Shown here piece after piece: positions 11,437-21,665 of a DNA stretch of 64,000 nucleotides. A program made the position numbers and the translations under genes. Where the stretch lies: NCBI RefSeq assembly GCF_026151205.1, contig NC_087073.1, forward strand, positions 16,821,837 through 16,885,836, given 5' to 3'. Below the pieces are notes generated by a model. It searched no databases. It had not been told where the DNA came from and saw only the letters and a list, made by a program, of their open reading frames with translations. Positions within the stretch are counted from its first letter, which is position 1; the number at the start of each line of letters is the position of its first letter. This DNA comes from Bolinopsis microptera. Lineage: Eukaryota; Ctenophora; Tentaculata; Lobata; Bolinopsidae.

Positions 11437-12942
11437 CTAAATTATACTATTTAAATCTTTCTGTTTCCCATGAAAGAGCACCTCACATTCTGCAACACTG
11501 TTAGGAAGTTGTTTGTTCAAAGTTTCAGGAATGCTCTTCATCAGTGACATAGAGGTTAAAATGCAAGCTATGGATATGACGTAGATAAGAGATCCGGATA
11601 TCTGGTTGAGAATGATAACAAAAGGAGAGAGAATGGATGCAATTCTAGCAACAGTTGAGCACATGCTGACACCAGTAGAACGAGCAAGTGTAGGCAGTAC
11701 CTCACTAGTATAAGTGTAGAGCAGACAAAATATACCTCCACCAGCACCATGCCCAATCATAACAAAGATGCTCTTGAGGGTAATCTTACCCCAGTATATT
11801 TCAGAAACATTCGGAACCAGACAGAGTCCAAGAGAAACAGCACAAACTGTAAAGTACCAACGTGTAGAACATTTTCTTCCGTATTTGTATGCAAAGAAGA
11901 TAATTGATAACCTTGCAGGGATATCAATGAGGCCCATCCAGATCATCACGCTGTACTCATCGTCCCCAAGTGAGCCAGCATTAAACTGTAATGCATAATA
12001 ACATGTAGAAACAGTGAACCAGGCAAAGGAAAGTTTCAATATTGACTTTGTAAGGGTTTGGCTAGAGATAATGATTCTGAATGGATTTCCAGATGCCTCT
12101 TCTTCGTTGCATTTAGGGAGTTTGAAATCTATTGGGAGCGGGGGATTTCCATTTATTTTAGCAACAAAGTTAAGCGACCGTATGGCTTCAGAAGTCCTAT
12201 TTTTTGCAAGGAGCCAAAATGGAGTTTCTGGACATAAGACAACATAAAATAACAGTATGATGGTCTGTGAGAAGATCAAAGGTAGAATACTGTCTTGCCA
12301 ATGTCGGTTGCTATACGCTAGGAGACTTGAAACAGAACTTCCTAATGCAAAAGCTGCACCATTTACAATATTAGCAAGAGCACCGATATCTGGTAGGGTA
12401 AATTCACAAAAAGCTGTAAAAGCACAAACGGAAAGTCCAGAATGAAAGAAACCCAGGGCAAAGCGAAATACATAAACCGTTATTAGAGATGTTGATCGAT
12501 ACAAGCCCATGATTGCTAACAGAAACCCAAGAAGAAGAGAAATGTTGGTCTTTTGCCTCCCATATTTATCACAGAGTGAGCTGAGTATTGAAACTCCAGC
12601 CATAAAGCCAACAAAATACACGGTTGTTCCCATTCCTTTCAAATACATATTGTCACAATACAATTCAAATTCTGTTAACCAGTTGTGGTGAGTATTGTCG
12701 AACTTCCATTCCTCTGGTTTGAGTTTGCAAATTAGAGTGTCACCGTTTTCTTTGCCTTGCAAGGCTTGGCAGTTTTGAGATAGGCATATAACCTTGGGCA
12801 TGATGGAGAGTGCCTGAAACTGAAATGTGATACTGCCATTGATGATCCCAATTCCAATGTGTATGAAGAGAAAAATTATCTGGAATCTCCCGAAGTAGCC
12901 AACACGTTCCAAAGCCTCAGGTATCGTGCTAGTAGATGTCAT
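11437..12942 (-). CDS. SLC22-type organic ion transporter, copy 1 (501 aa)
   Basis: Intronless minus-strand gene starting MTSTSTIPEALERVGYFGRF. The layout fits the SLC22 branch of the major facilitator superfamily: first membrane helix at ~17-38, a large extracellular loop with paired Cys and WLTEFELYC before helix 2, the MFS signature DKYGRQKT (~125-132), PETPFWLLAKNR at the start of the central cytoplasmic loop, YKYGRKCS, and EVLPTLARSTGVSMCS in the C-terminal half. About 11-12 membrane spans are visible. SLC22 proteins move organic cations, anions or carnitine across the plasma membrane; the substrate cannot be told from sequence. The paralogue at 22310-23809 is very similar along its whole length. 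Lack of introns suggests an ancient retrocopy that was then duplicated. Confidence 0.9.
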   Translation of the reverse strand: MTSTSTIPEALERVGYFGRFQIIFLFIHIGIGIINGSITFQFQALSIMPKVICLSQNCQALQGKENGDTLICKLKPEEWKFDNTHHNWLTEFELYCDNMYLKGMGTTVYFVGFMAGVSILSSLCDKYGRQKTNISLLLGFLLAIMGLYRSTSLITVYVFRFALGFFHSGLSVCAFTAFCEFTLPDIGALANIVNGAAFALGSSVSSLLAYSNRHWQDSILPLIFSQTIILLFYVVLCPETPFWLLAKNRTSEAIRSLNFVAKINGNPPLPIDFKLPKCNEEEASGNPFRIIISSQTLTKSILKLSFAWFTVSTCYYALQFNAGSLGDDEYSVMIWMGLIDIPARLSIIFFAYKYGRKCSTRWYFTVCAVSLGLCLVPNVSEIYWGKITLKSIFVMIGHGAGGGIFCLLYTYTSEVLPTLARSTGVSMCSTVARIASILSPFVIILNQISGSLIYVISIACILTSMSLMKSIPETLNKQLPNSVAECEVLFHGKQKDLNSII

Positions 12943-13214
12943 TCTGATAACATTTGAATAATTTTAATTGATTAATATATTTCTAGTACGACACTCGAAT
13001 TTATAGGTGGTCAATTTTAAACAATTTAGGCAGCAGATAAGTACTCAACTAGCTTTAGTTTCTGAGAGAGTTTTTGAATTGGCTCATAAAACACAATCAA
13101 ACAAAACAGATTAGAGGGATCCCAAGAAAAGTAATTATCCCCAAGTAATTATACTGTGGACATAAAAAGATAAAATTGAATACTCCCATGTAACATTATC
13201 ATATTATTATTATT
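12943..13214. other. 5' flank of SLC22 copy 1
   Basis: Short AT-rich stretch between the transporter start and the Penelope-like insertion. It presumably holds the promoter; no clear motif is seen. Confidence 0.35.
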
Positions 13215-13220
13215 AATAAT

Positions 13221-14048
13221 ATGATAATATACGTTAAAGAGTTCCTGCGAAAGATGGAATGGAAAGCATACTTCCACCAAACCCAAACAGATACAGCCGG
13301 TGATACTGAAGATATCCACAAGGATTTGCGACTACGGTCTAGAAGGCATCCGCAAGACTACAGTCATCCCCTGTTCGATGAAATCAAAACAAGATTGACG
13401 GGATTCGTCACAAACCCAAATCCTGACGAACCACATTCAAACCTTACTGATGCCGAACAGAGAGGAAAGGGCTGGATCTTGAAATCAATAGAGGATCAAA
13501 GTATATTCGTCACGAGTGCGGACAAAGGTGGAGCTACGCTGCTTTTGGACTATAGGACCGTGATGGATACAGTTAAATCTGAACTGGAGAAGGAGACAAA
13601 ATTTACAAAATTGGAGATAAGTGTAGGAGTGAAAATGGAGCAGACTCAATTGAAAGTGAAGGAAGCAGTCCTCAAACATCATCATCTGAACATCATCTCT
13701 GAGGAGGTAAAGAAGCGAATCACAGGTATAAATGACAAGGGGAACATGGTCCACGCACCTGAAATCCGCCCTGAAATACCATATGCGTACCCTTTATACA
13801 AGGTTCACAAACTATCTCAAGAACAAATCGAGGCAAAGACTATACCACCTGTCAGATTAGTTCACGCAACTAAAGGAGGGCCCCTTTATCGTTTAGAGAA
13901 GTTTGTGAGCCCGTACGTCACTCAGATCAGCAGAAAATACTGTGAGGAGGAGTTCATCTTGGATACCCCAGACATTATTTCTCAGATCAACAGCTACAAC
14001 AAGGAGACGCTAAAGGGCGCTTCTAGAAACTTGCAGCTCTTTACTCTA
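13221..14048 (+). pseudogene. Penelope-like ORF, 5' part (RT N-terminus)
   Basis: Reads FLRKMEWKAYF, then ADKGGATLLLDY (a conserved early block of Penelope-like RTs), PEIPYAYPLYKVHK and a Pro/Arg-rich PPVRLVHATKGGPL. This is the usual path towards RT motif 3. It ends at TPDIISQINSYNK...NLQLFTL, where the LINE was inserted; the natural next residues (DVAALYPSI) are found after 19952. The last two codons before the stop (NK) come from the LINE tail. The piece is open throughout, so the element had an intact frame here before the insertion. On its own it cannot make an active RT. Confidence 0.8.
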
Positions 14049-14666
14049 AATAAATAAATAAATAAATAAAGTCAATTTTTACAGCACAGCAATATATATC
14101 TAAATATCAGATCCTCTGTAATCATAATGTATAAAAAAAGGAGCTTTTCTCTGTGCTGAAGGATGAATCAAGGCAGATCATGGTTCTGTTAGCAGGCCAC
14201 CCTAGTTATGGACAATACATATATATAAAATAATTAAATTATAATTTTAAAATTGTGTCAAGATTGAACTAAAACATAACTCAGGGTAAAATAGACGTAT
14301 TCCCTTCGTCAAATTAACTATTTACAATACTAAACTTAAACGAACTCCGGGTAAAATAAACGTAATCCCTTTGTCAAACTTGCTATTTACAATAAGTTAA
14401 TAAATTAATACGGTTGAAAATTATTTCATATTCAATAACAATGTAGCATCAATATAATTGATACAAATGAGGAGCATACATAGCAGTGAGAATTGCACAT
14501 AACAGGAGGACTGGAGGTATGGAGCAATAATGATTGACAGTGCACCTTTCCACTGATGTTCCTAATTTTCTGTAATAGCTTAATAGGCATGGAAATACTT
14601 TGATTGCAGGGGATAGATTGGATTCACTTATGTACTGAGATAACTTAACCGAAATAACATAACTGC

Positions 14667-17600
14667 CTAGATACATTGGCTAGTGTTGGGTGGGATCATG
14701 AATTTATCGTAAGAGTTATCCCCTTGGTAATTCTCATCAGTTAGCACCATATTCATAAGAGTTTCTTTGTATAACTTAGAAAATTTCTTAACGTCGTCAC
14801 ACTCTCTAAGGGACTTTGGTAATATGTTCCAGGCCTTAGTTCCTAGATAGTTAAACTCCTTGTGAGATCTTGATTTAGGAGTATAAAGATTGCAGTTTTC
14901 TGCCTCACGTGATCCACCAGAAATATACGAGAATTTCCCGATAAAATGCTTTGGACATGTTTCATTGATTATACGGTACATATATGAGCTAAGATGAACC
15001 TGTCGTCTCAAATGGAGAGGAAGCCATCCCATATTTTTGTATACATTAACCGACCTCTCTCTGATGTTTACATCTAGGGCTATTTTAGCAACCTTTTTGT
15101 ACATGATATCTAACTCTCCTAGTCGTTTTTTATATGTTCTTGACCAGATAATGTCTAAGTAGTCAAAATGTGGCAACATAAGTGCATTAGCAAACATCTT
15201 CCTGAACTTAAGAGGGAGAAGTTTTTTTGATCTATACATAGCACCAATTCTTTTGGATATCTTTTTCTTAATGTTATCAATATGTTCATTAAATGTCAAT
15301 CTGCTGTCAACTATAAGTCCAAGGTACTTATGGGATTTAGTTTCACAGATTACCAAAGTAAGGTCATCACAAATTTCAACAAGGATGGCATCAAGGTTAG
15401 GCTTAGAGTCAAGGATCATTAGTTTTGTTTTTTCATTATTCAGGGATAGTTTATTAGCCTGAAGCCATCTGATAACTAATTTCAACTCTTGTTTGATGTT
15501 ACCATAGTTTCCTCTAGATATATTGTCAAAATATAATGCACCGTCATCAGCAAATAGATAAGGTTTAGAAAATAGGCATGCATTAGGCAGGTCATTGATA
15601 AAAATGCTGAATAGAATTGGTCCTAATATACTTCCTTGAGGCACTCCAGAGTTCAATGAATGTAAACTGCTTATCCTACTCCCAACTCTAGTTTGCTGTA
15701 ATCTATCTGTGAGGAAGCTCCTAAACCAGCTCAATGCAGTATTTTTTATTCCATAATGCTTCAGCTTTTGAATGAGAATATCATGGTTAACAGTATCAAA
15801 TGCCTTTCTGATGTCCAGGAAGATAATTGCAGGATGCTTGGCACTGTTCTTAGCAGTAAATATACGATCAAACAGATCTAACATGAGATAAGTTGTAGAG
15901 TGATCTTTACGGAAACCATATTGATGCTCTGAAAGTATTCCCTTTTCATCAAGATATTGAGTCAGTTGGGAGTTCACACAAAATTCGATGCACTTTCCAA
16001 GAATCGGTAAAATTGAGATTGGTCGATAATTACTAGGATTCTCAGTATCACCATCCTTATGGATTGGGGTGACTTTTGCAACCTTGCAGCTGTTTGGCAT
16101 GATGCCACTGGATAAACTCAAATTTACAAGATGTGTTAATGGAGCAATAAATGCAGGTAAAATTTGTCTAAACACTCTCAATGGTATATGATCATTAGTG
16201 GATTTGCTACGAGGGATACTTGCCACATAGTCTAAGATATTGGACTCAGTTATTTCAGTAAAGCTATTCAAGCTGGTCTCGTTGTCAATCTGCTCATTTT
16301 GTAGATAAGATAGAAATTCATTTTCATTTTCCAGCTGCACTTCTGCTTGGATCTTTGGACCTATTTCAGCAAAATATTTATTGGTGGTTTCAGCATCAAG
16401 ATTGTTATTGATATTGTTAGCTTTAACAGGCAGATTTGATGCTGTCTTTATCGTTTTCCATACACCCTTTAGATCATTCATGGCACACTTGGCTTTCAGT
16501 TCTGTTGCTAAGTTAGTCTTCCTATTAATTCTAGACAAATAGGTTGAATAGTTTCTCTGCCGTTTATATGCCATCCATAATGAGTCACATTTATTACAGT
16601 GTATAAGACCATTTGGATGTATACGTCTGTTCTTGTTGTGTGTTAAAAATTTACGGTAAAGTTTCCCTTTCAATTTCTTACTTTCTAAAAATTCTGGAGA
16701 TGGCTTATGGATGTAATCACTATGGCACTTAATTTGTTTAATTGGACAGAAGTGATCATAGTAGTGATCAATATGTTCGTTTAAACCATCAACTGCATCA
16801 TTCAGACTAGTTGAATCTATTATTGGTCTATAATCACAAGTTTCCAAAAATTCTTTAAGAGCAGTAACATTCATTTTGCTGTGATCTCTTATTAGTAACT
16901 TCTTGAATTTTGAAGCCTTATGCACATTGAAATCGACAATGAACTTTACGACCTGATGATCTCCTATACAATCATCAAGGACTTTGCAGTCAAGAAACTT
17001 GGAGTAAGTGTTTGTTATGACAACATCGATTGTGGTCTTTGTGATTCTGTTTCCTAGTTTAGCAATGCGGGTAATATCCTGAACTACCTGTACCATTCCA
17101 AACATTTTCATTGTAATGTCTAATTTCTTATAGTTCATACTGCTGATGTTGTTTTGGTCTACATTTACATCACCCAGCCAAATAACATTCTTACTTCCTA
17201 TACTCATCATGCAGTCTGTCATATAATCTAAAAATTTGTCAAGAGGACTAAACAACTCAGATCTGTAGAAACAGCAGATGAAAATATTGCAATCTGTAAG
17301 ATGGATCCAAATAGCCTCGATTTGGTCATATTGCAAAACTAAGTTTAGTTGAATCATTTTAAACTTTATGTGCTCACTGATGAGAATGCCACATCCCCCA
17401 TGACCATTGTCGTTAGGACGGTCTTTGCGGATGAAAGTAAAATTCTTGGGTAGGTTTAGACTGGCTGAGTCAATATCCGACTTAAGATTTGTTTCATTCA
17501 GGCATAAAACATCTAATTTCTCTTTCCAGATTAGATCTTGGATTTCAAGACATTTTGGCATACCTGTTAGTCCTCCCTGCATGTTGCAATGTCCCACTGC

Positions 17601-17687
17601 AAGCTTTTTGGCATGGTATGAAACTGTGATTTTACTAATGCACGGGTTAATGCAAGAACTGCTGTGAGAGCATGAAAATTTTTCCAA
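14667..17687 (-). CDS. LINE ORF2: APE endonuclease plus reverse transcriptase
   Basis: About 1006 codons without a stop. The N-terminal third is an exonuclease-endonuclease-phosphatase domain: GHCNMQGG (Asn block), LCLNETNL (Glu), WLGDVNVDQ (Asp), then GDHQVVKF (terminal Asp-His). The RT follows: VTPIHKDGD, NYRPISILPILGK, EHQYGFRKDHST, FLDIRKAFDTVNH, GVPQGSILGPILFSIFINDL and the catalytic FADD (~713-716). A C-terminal region resembling the usual thumb and tail continues to the stop. By family, the endonuclease nicks target DNA and RT copies element RNA onto it. Oddly, there is no in-frame ATG before the endonuclease Asn block: the frame opens with TTG after an in-frame TAG. It shares the frame of ORF1, with three stops between. 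Start is therefore uncertain. Confidence 0.92.
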   Translation of the reverse strand: MEKFSCSHSSSCINPCISKITVSYHAKKLAVGHCNMQGGLTGMPKCLEIQDLIWKEKLDVLCLNETNLKSDIDSASLNLPKNFTFIRKDRPNDNGHGGCGILISEHIKFKMIQLNLVLQYDQIEAIWIHLTDCNIFICCFYRSELFSPLDKFLDYMTDCMMSIGSKNVIWLGDVNVDQNNISSMNYKKLDITMKMFGMVQVVQDITRIAKLGNRITKTTIDVVITNTYSKFLDCKVLDDCIGDHQVVKFIVDFNVHKASKFKKLLIRDHSKMNVTALKEFLETCDYRPIIDSTSLNDAVDGLNEHIDHYYDHFCPIKQIKCHSDYIHKPSPEFLESKKLKGKLYRKFLTHNKNRRIHPNGLIHCNKCDSLWMAYKRQRNYSTYLSRINRKTNLATELKAKCAMNDLKGVWKTIKTASNLPVKANNINNNLDAETTNKYFAEIGPKIQAEVQLENENEFLSYLQNEQIDNETSLNSFTEITESNILDYVASIPRSKSTNDHIPLRVFRQILPAFIAPLTHLVNLSLSSGIMPNSCKVAKVTPIHKDGDTENPSNYRPISILPILGKCIEFCVNSQLTQYLDEKGILSEHQYGFRKDHSTTYLMLDLFDRIFTAKNSAKHPAIIFLDIRKAFDTVNHDILIQKLKHYGIKNTALSWFRSFLTDRLQQTRVGSRISSLHSLNSGVPQGSILGPILFSIFINDLPNACLFSKPYLFADDGALYFDNISRGNYGNIKQELKLVIRWLQANKLSLNNEKTKLMILDSKPNLDAILVEICDDLTLVICETKSHKYLGLIVDSRLTFNEHIDNIKKKISKRIGAMYRSKKLLPLKFRKMFANALMLPHFDYLDIIWSRTYKKRLGELDIMYKKVAKIALDVNIRERSVNVYKNMGWLPLHLRRQVHLSSYMYRIINETCPKHFIGKFSYISGGSREAENCNLYTPKSRSHKEFNYLGTKAWNILPKSLRECDDVKKFSKLYKETLMNMVLTDENYQGDNSYDKFMIPPNTSQCI

Positions 17688-17846
17688 TTTATGCTGCTAT
17701 AAACTTGTCAGAATAAGATAAATTGCAGAACTGGCAAATTTGTATGAGATAATAACAAAACTTTCTAAAACTTCAATAAACATGAGGAACAATGTGTAAT
17801 TATCCCCTATCTAGATGAAATAAATGTTAACAATCTTTCTGAAAAT

Positions 17847-19721
17847 TCAAACTTGCTTATGGGCCCAATACTTCAGAAATTTAGCAAGTCGAATAACACC
17901 GCTTGTATTGAGGTGACAGTTATCAGATATTTTTGCAGATGGTCTGGCAAAATAAAATTCTTTCCTGAATCCACTTCTATTATAGTTAAATAAATTATGG
18001 GTGCTAATGTAATTAAAACAAGAATCTTTGCTACACATATCCTTAATAACCTTATTCAGCTCTGCCACAACATCATTGCGGCCTTTTGTACTCCTGGGAA
18101 GAATATTGAGAACATTAATTGTTGCATTCGGATACACTGACTTCAGATAATTTAAGAGATTACTAATGTCACCCGCTGCATCCTTCAGTGACTTTGAGCC
18201 AAAATAGACTGTGTTCACATTATTAGTTCCTGTCATAATATAAATAATAGATGGGGATGGAACGGAGTGTAGGTCAGTTTTTAGTTTATTTAACATTACT
18301 TTGGCATCAGCCCCAGGATAAAACAGTTTACTAGCACTAACAGTGGACGATGATAACTTGTCCGCATCAAGAAACCTGAACATAGAGCTGCTTATGAATA
18401 GGACAGACTTTTGTGAAGCTTTAGCTGACTGTTTGCAAACTGAGAGTGCAGGTGAAGAAGAGTCTGTCAGTTTGTGTCCTAAATGAGGGATGGGTGGGGG
18501 CGGTGAACGCAGACCAAACTCAGTTGACTGAGTGATCCTAGGGGGCTTCATCAGTCTTAGGGTGATGCTGATCCGGGGTTCATCACACATTTCGTCTGGC
18601 AGTATCTCATGTTGAAAGTCAGCCTGAGACAATTTGGACATGATGAAGACATCTCCATGCTGAAGCTGTACAGAGCCCACAACTTCATTGCTGCCGTTTG
18701 ATCTAATTTGCAGTGTTCTCGTCGCACCAAGTGAAATGGTTACAATATCAGAGTGTTCTACAATACATGATTCAGAATCGCTATGAGCTGGCATGAACTC
18801 TGCTCCAGTTTCATATAGATTGACGAGAATACTATTGTGTCTGAAATTGGGTAATATCACATTAATGTGGGAGCTGAGTTTAGCAAGGTAGGAATCATTG
18901 TGTACACTTTTTGGGTCATGTGTTGCACCTGAATACTCATAGGGAAAGTCACCAAAATAAACCGATTTCCTGTTTTTAAAACCGTGACTGAACTCAAGTT
19001 CTTCCATTAATAGATCAAGTGAAAATTTAGAGAATGGACCATCATCTAGTAGGGTAACTGGTTTCACTGGTGATGGGGAACAAGTTACAGATATATTCAT
19101 TGGCCCCGGTGTTATAGGATCGTAGACAGGGGCAGGGACCAAGTTTGGATATTTGTCTCTGGGCTTAGGGGTGTTGATCCGTGATTCACCAGTAGCAGTA
19201 GATACAGGGAGATCAGACACATCATCCTCGTCTGCCATAACCTCGTTAACAACAATCTCACTGATAACAATCTCGTTTCCAACAACCTCCTGTGGAACAA
19301 CCTTGTCCACGACATCGTTGTCAACAAACAAACTGTCCGATACAACATCTTCCACAACAATGTCATCTACATCAAACGCTTCTACTTGATTGATAACAAC
19401 GTGTGACTGAGGGGTAATGGTTATGATCTCACATTCAATCTCCTCTGATAAGTTTGGCAGCAAATTTTCACACTTAAAACTCTGTTCTTGTATTTGAGTT
19501 TGATCTGATATGAGGCTATCATTGTACTGAGCAATGAGATCACTAGTTCTGATAATTTCATTCAATAAAGACAACTTTTTTTCTAAAAAGTCAATCTTGA
19601 TGTCTTTTGACAGACAATTGTTACAGTTCTCTGATTTTTCAGACTGGAATGAAAAGTTCAAATGTTCTAAAGGGCGCTCACAAGAGTGGAGACTAATGTC
19701 TGAGCTCTGATTATTTGACAT
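17847..19721 (-). CDS. LINE ORF1: AlkB-like dioxygenase fused to SGNH hydrolase
   Basis: A 624-aa intact frame starting MSNNQSSDISLH. Residues 40-75 could form a short coiled coil; 100-170 is a Val/Asp/Glu-rich low-complexity stretch. Residues ~225-392 read as an AlkB-type Fe(II)/2-oxoglutarate dioxygenase: FPYEYSGATHD, NSILVNLYETGAEFMPAHSD giving His313-x-Asp315, FQHEILPDE with His371, and EPRISITLR with Arg383 and Arg389. All metal and co-substrate ligands of the family are present. Residues ~438-620 resemble an SGNH (GDSL-like) hydrolase: LFISSSMFRFL, YPGADAKVM, IMTGTNNV (Asn500) and DNCHLN (Asp600, His603). SGNH domains are known in ORF1 of CR1-type LINEs; the AlkB domain is unexpected. 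RNA demethylation is an inference only. Confidence 0.85.
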   Translation of the reverse strand: MSNNQSSDISLHSCERPLEHLNFSFQSEKSENCNNCLSKDIKIDFLEKKLSLLNEIIRTSDLIAQYNDSLISDQTQIQEQSFKCENLLPNLSEEIECEIITITPQSHVVINQVEAFDVDDIVVEDVVSDSLFVDNDVVDKVVPQEVVGNEIVISEIVVNEVMADEDDVSDLPVSTATGESRINTPKPRDKYPNLVPAPVYDPITPGPMNISVTCSPSPVKPVTLLDDGPFSKFSLDLLMEELEFSHGFKNRKSVYFGDFPYEYSGATHDPKSVHNDSYLAKLSSHINVILPNFRHNSILVNLYETGAEFMPAHSDSESCIVEHSDIVTISLGATRTLQIRSNGSNEVVGSVQLQHGDVFIMSKLSQADFQHEILPDEMCDEPRISITLRLMKPPRITQSTEFGLRSPPPPIPHLGHKLTDSSSPALSVCKQSAKASQKSVLFISSSMFRFLDADKLSSSTVSASKLFYPGADAKVMLNKLKTDLHSVPSPSIIYIMTGTNNVNTVYFGSKSLKDAAGDISNLLNYLKSVYPNATINVLNILPRSTKGRNDVVAELNKVIKDMCSKDSCFNYISTHNLFNYNRSGFRKEFYFARPSAKISDNCHLNTSGVIRLAKFLKYWAHKQV

Positions 19722-19952
19722 AGTTATATTATCAAGAGTTCAATGTTCAGAAGCACAATAAACACTGTAAACGCAATACCTTCAGTCCAGATAATAGTTT
19801 TGATGAGAATAGTTTTGATGAGAAGGAGGAGGATGAGTAATCTTCAAGTACACTCACAGCAGTCCTTTGCACGTCAACACTTACGCTCGTCTATCATATC
19901 TCATACCTCAAATTATTTGTTATATAGTAGTGTTGAAAGTATTAAAACTCTA

Positions 19953-21356
19953 GACGTGGCAGCATTATATCCTAGCATCAGGCCTGAACTAGCGCTTACT
20001 GCTCTTGAGGATGCCCTCAATAGTGATACCAACTTCTCACAAGAGCTAAAAGCGGCTTTGCATGAGTTCACTGACCTGATTTTCCGGGAGTCCTTTGTCA
20101 CTTATCAGGGAGAGGGATACATTAACAAGGAGGGTATCCCGACGGGAAATTGTATCTCAAGACAAGTGGCAGATGTGACGATGCATTGGCTATTGTTTAA
20201 ACAGATCAAAGGAAAGATGAAAAACTGGAGTTTGGTAGACCTCTGGAGGAGATTTATTGATGATGTACTTGGGGTGTGGTTAGGAACAGTCCGACAGTTC
20301 AATCTATTCGTGGAGCAACTGAACAAACTGGCAGAACCATTTGGAATCAGATTTGCTGACCAACAAATCGGTAAAACTGTTAATTTCCTTGACATCACTC
20401 TAACCTTGGATACTTACAACCAGATCCAATATAGACTCTACAGAAAGGAGACAGATGCTAGGAATTACTTGCGAACGGATAGCTTTCATCCTCACCATGT
20501 ATTCGAATCTGTGGCGTTTTCCCAGATGATACGAATCATAGAAAGGAACTCGCAAGACTCAACCTGTGTAGAAGACTTAATGGAGCTGAAAGCAGATTTA
20601 TCTAAAAGCGGACATAACAGCGTTAAGTTAGAGGAGATCGAGCCGAGAGCAGTTGTCAGAGTACTGGAGAACACCCACGGAGCCAACAGGTCTAAGGAGA
20701 GTGAGAACGCTGATAACTTAGTCTTTTCAGTACAACACTCTTCGGACAACATTCAGCTGAAGAAGTTGATTCACGAACTTGGACCGGACATCAGGAGGAT
20801 ATGTGGAGATATACGTGTGATATTTGCCACACGAAAACATCCTTCAATCGGAAACAGGGTAGTGAAGAATCGACAACTTGGAAATAAGGCTGAATGTCCC
20901 CAAAAAACATCACAGAAGTGCTCAGCCCCTGGATGCAAGACTTGCCCGGTATTGTTCGATCTTGACTCTAAGATCATGGTCAACGGCATGGAGCTTAATC
21001 TAGACGAATCCCTCACGTGCAAAGATAAGCACATTATTTACGTTGCACAATGCCAGCAGTGTAGGGCTATTGAGGGATCTGAGGACACTTACTTTGGGCA
21101 GACGTTGACTCCATTCCACATTAGGCTCAATGGGCACCGGAACAAGTTCAACATTGACGACCGTGCCCTCTACGAGCACTCAGCCTTATCAATGCATTGT
21201 TACGATGTACACAAGGACACTTTCAGTTTTGACTGTTTCAAATTCGGGATTGTGAAAAAGACTAAACCTTCCCTATTAGATAGGGAAGAGGCTAGATTTT
21301 GTGCAAAGTTTAGAACTAATGTTTGGGGTTTAAATAGGATGGAAATTAAAAGGTAG
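19953..21356 (+). pseudogene. Penelope-like ORF, 3' part (RT core and GIY-YIG nuclease)
   Basis: Genuine coding starts at the end of the target duplication and reads DVAALYPSIRPELAL, GIPTGNCISRQVAD and the catalytic FIDDVLGVW, followed by the RT thumb. After a charged linker come Cys clusters (CSAPGCKTCPVL) and a GIY-YIG endonuclease: IYVAQCQQC, then DTYFGQTLTPFHIRLNGH. That order (RT then GIY-YIG) is diagnostic of Penelope-like elements with an endonuclease. The frame stays open leftwards to 19743, but that stretch is the reversed LINE 5' UTR, not part of this protein. The frame ends at a TAG near 21356. With the 5' half displaced by ~5.9 kb, this copy is not expected to work. Confidence 0.85.
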
Positions 21357-21665
21357 TTTTTTTGTGGTTTTTACCAATATCTGTAATTAATTAATTTTAA
21401 CAATTTTGTGCCAATTTTGCGTCATTTTTCTTTATAAATTTTATCTACCACGCTATCAGTGAAACAATTTTATCGTATTCCAATTTCTGATCGACTTTCA
21501 TGATATTCTCTAATCATGACCTTTTTATAAATTTTTGAATCTCTTTGACTGAGTATTATGATTGATTTTATCTGACTAATTTATTTCTTTTTTGTAGGCT
21601 CTAGCGATGTAATAAACGAAGTTTCCAAGCCAAATTTGTGTGTTTCCCTTCGTGTCCAAAATCAA

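Larger units (their letters stand above)
14049..19946 (-). mobile_element. Nearly full-length LINE inserted in the Penelope-like element
   Basis: The element runs on the minus strand and is flanked by the 6-bp target duplication ACTCTA (14043-14048 and 19947-19952). Its 3' end is a (TTTA)n tail, seen on the plus strand as AATAAATAAATAAATAAA from 14049. A ~225-bp 5' UTR precedes ORF1 (19721-17847), then ORF2 (17687-14667) and a ~618-bp 3' UTR. APE-type endonuclease, RT, an SGNH-bearing ORF1 and a short microsatellite tail are features of the CR1/L2-like groups; the exact clade is not determined. Both frames are open, so the insertion is probably young. Confidence 0.9.
13215..21665 (+). mobile_element. 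Penelope-like retroelement split by a LINE
   Basis: One Penelope-like reading frame is found in two pieces, 13221-14048 and 19947-21356, separated by a minus-strand LINE. Joined across the duplicated ACTCTA, the frame continues through the RT core. The 5' end seems truncated, since the frame opens directly at the junction with AT-rich DNA. ATTATTATTAT-type sequence lies at both outer edges (~13200-13215 and ~21667-21680) and may be its target duplication, but the low complexity makes this uncertain. Boundaries are approximate. Confidence 0.7.

Noticed and set aside
19743-19946. Start of the Penelope-like 3' frame (MFRSTINTVN...)
   Set aside because: This is the LINE's 5' UTR read backwards; it lies left of the ACTCTA target duplication.
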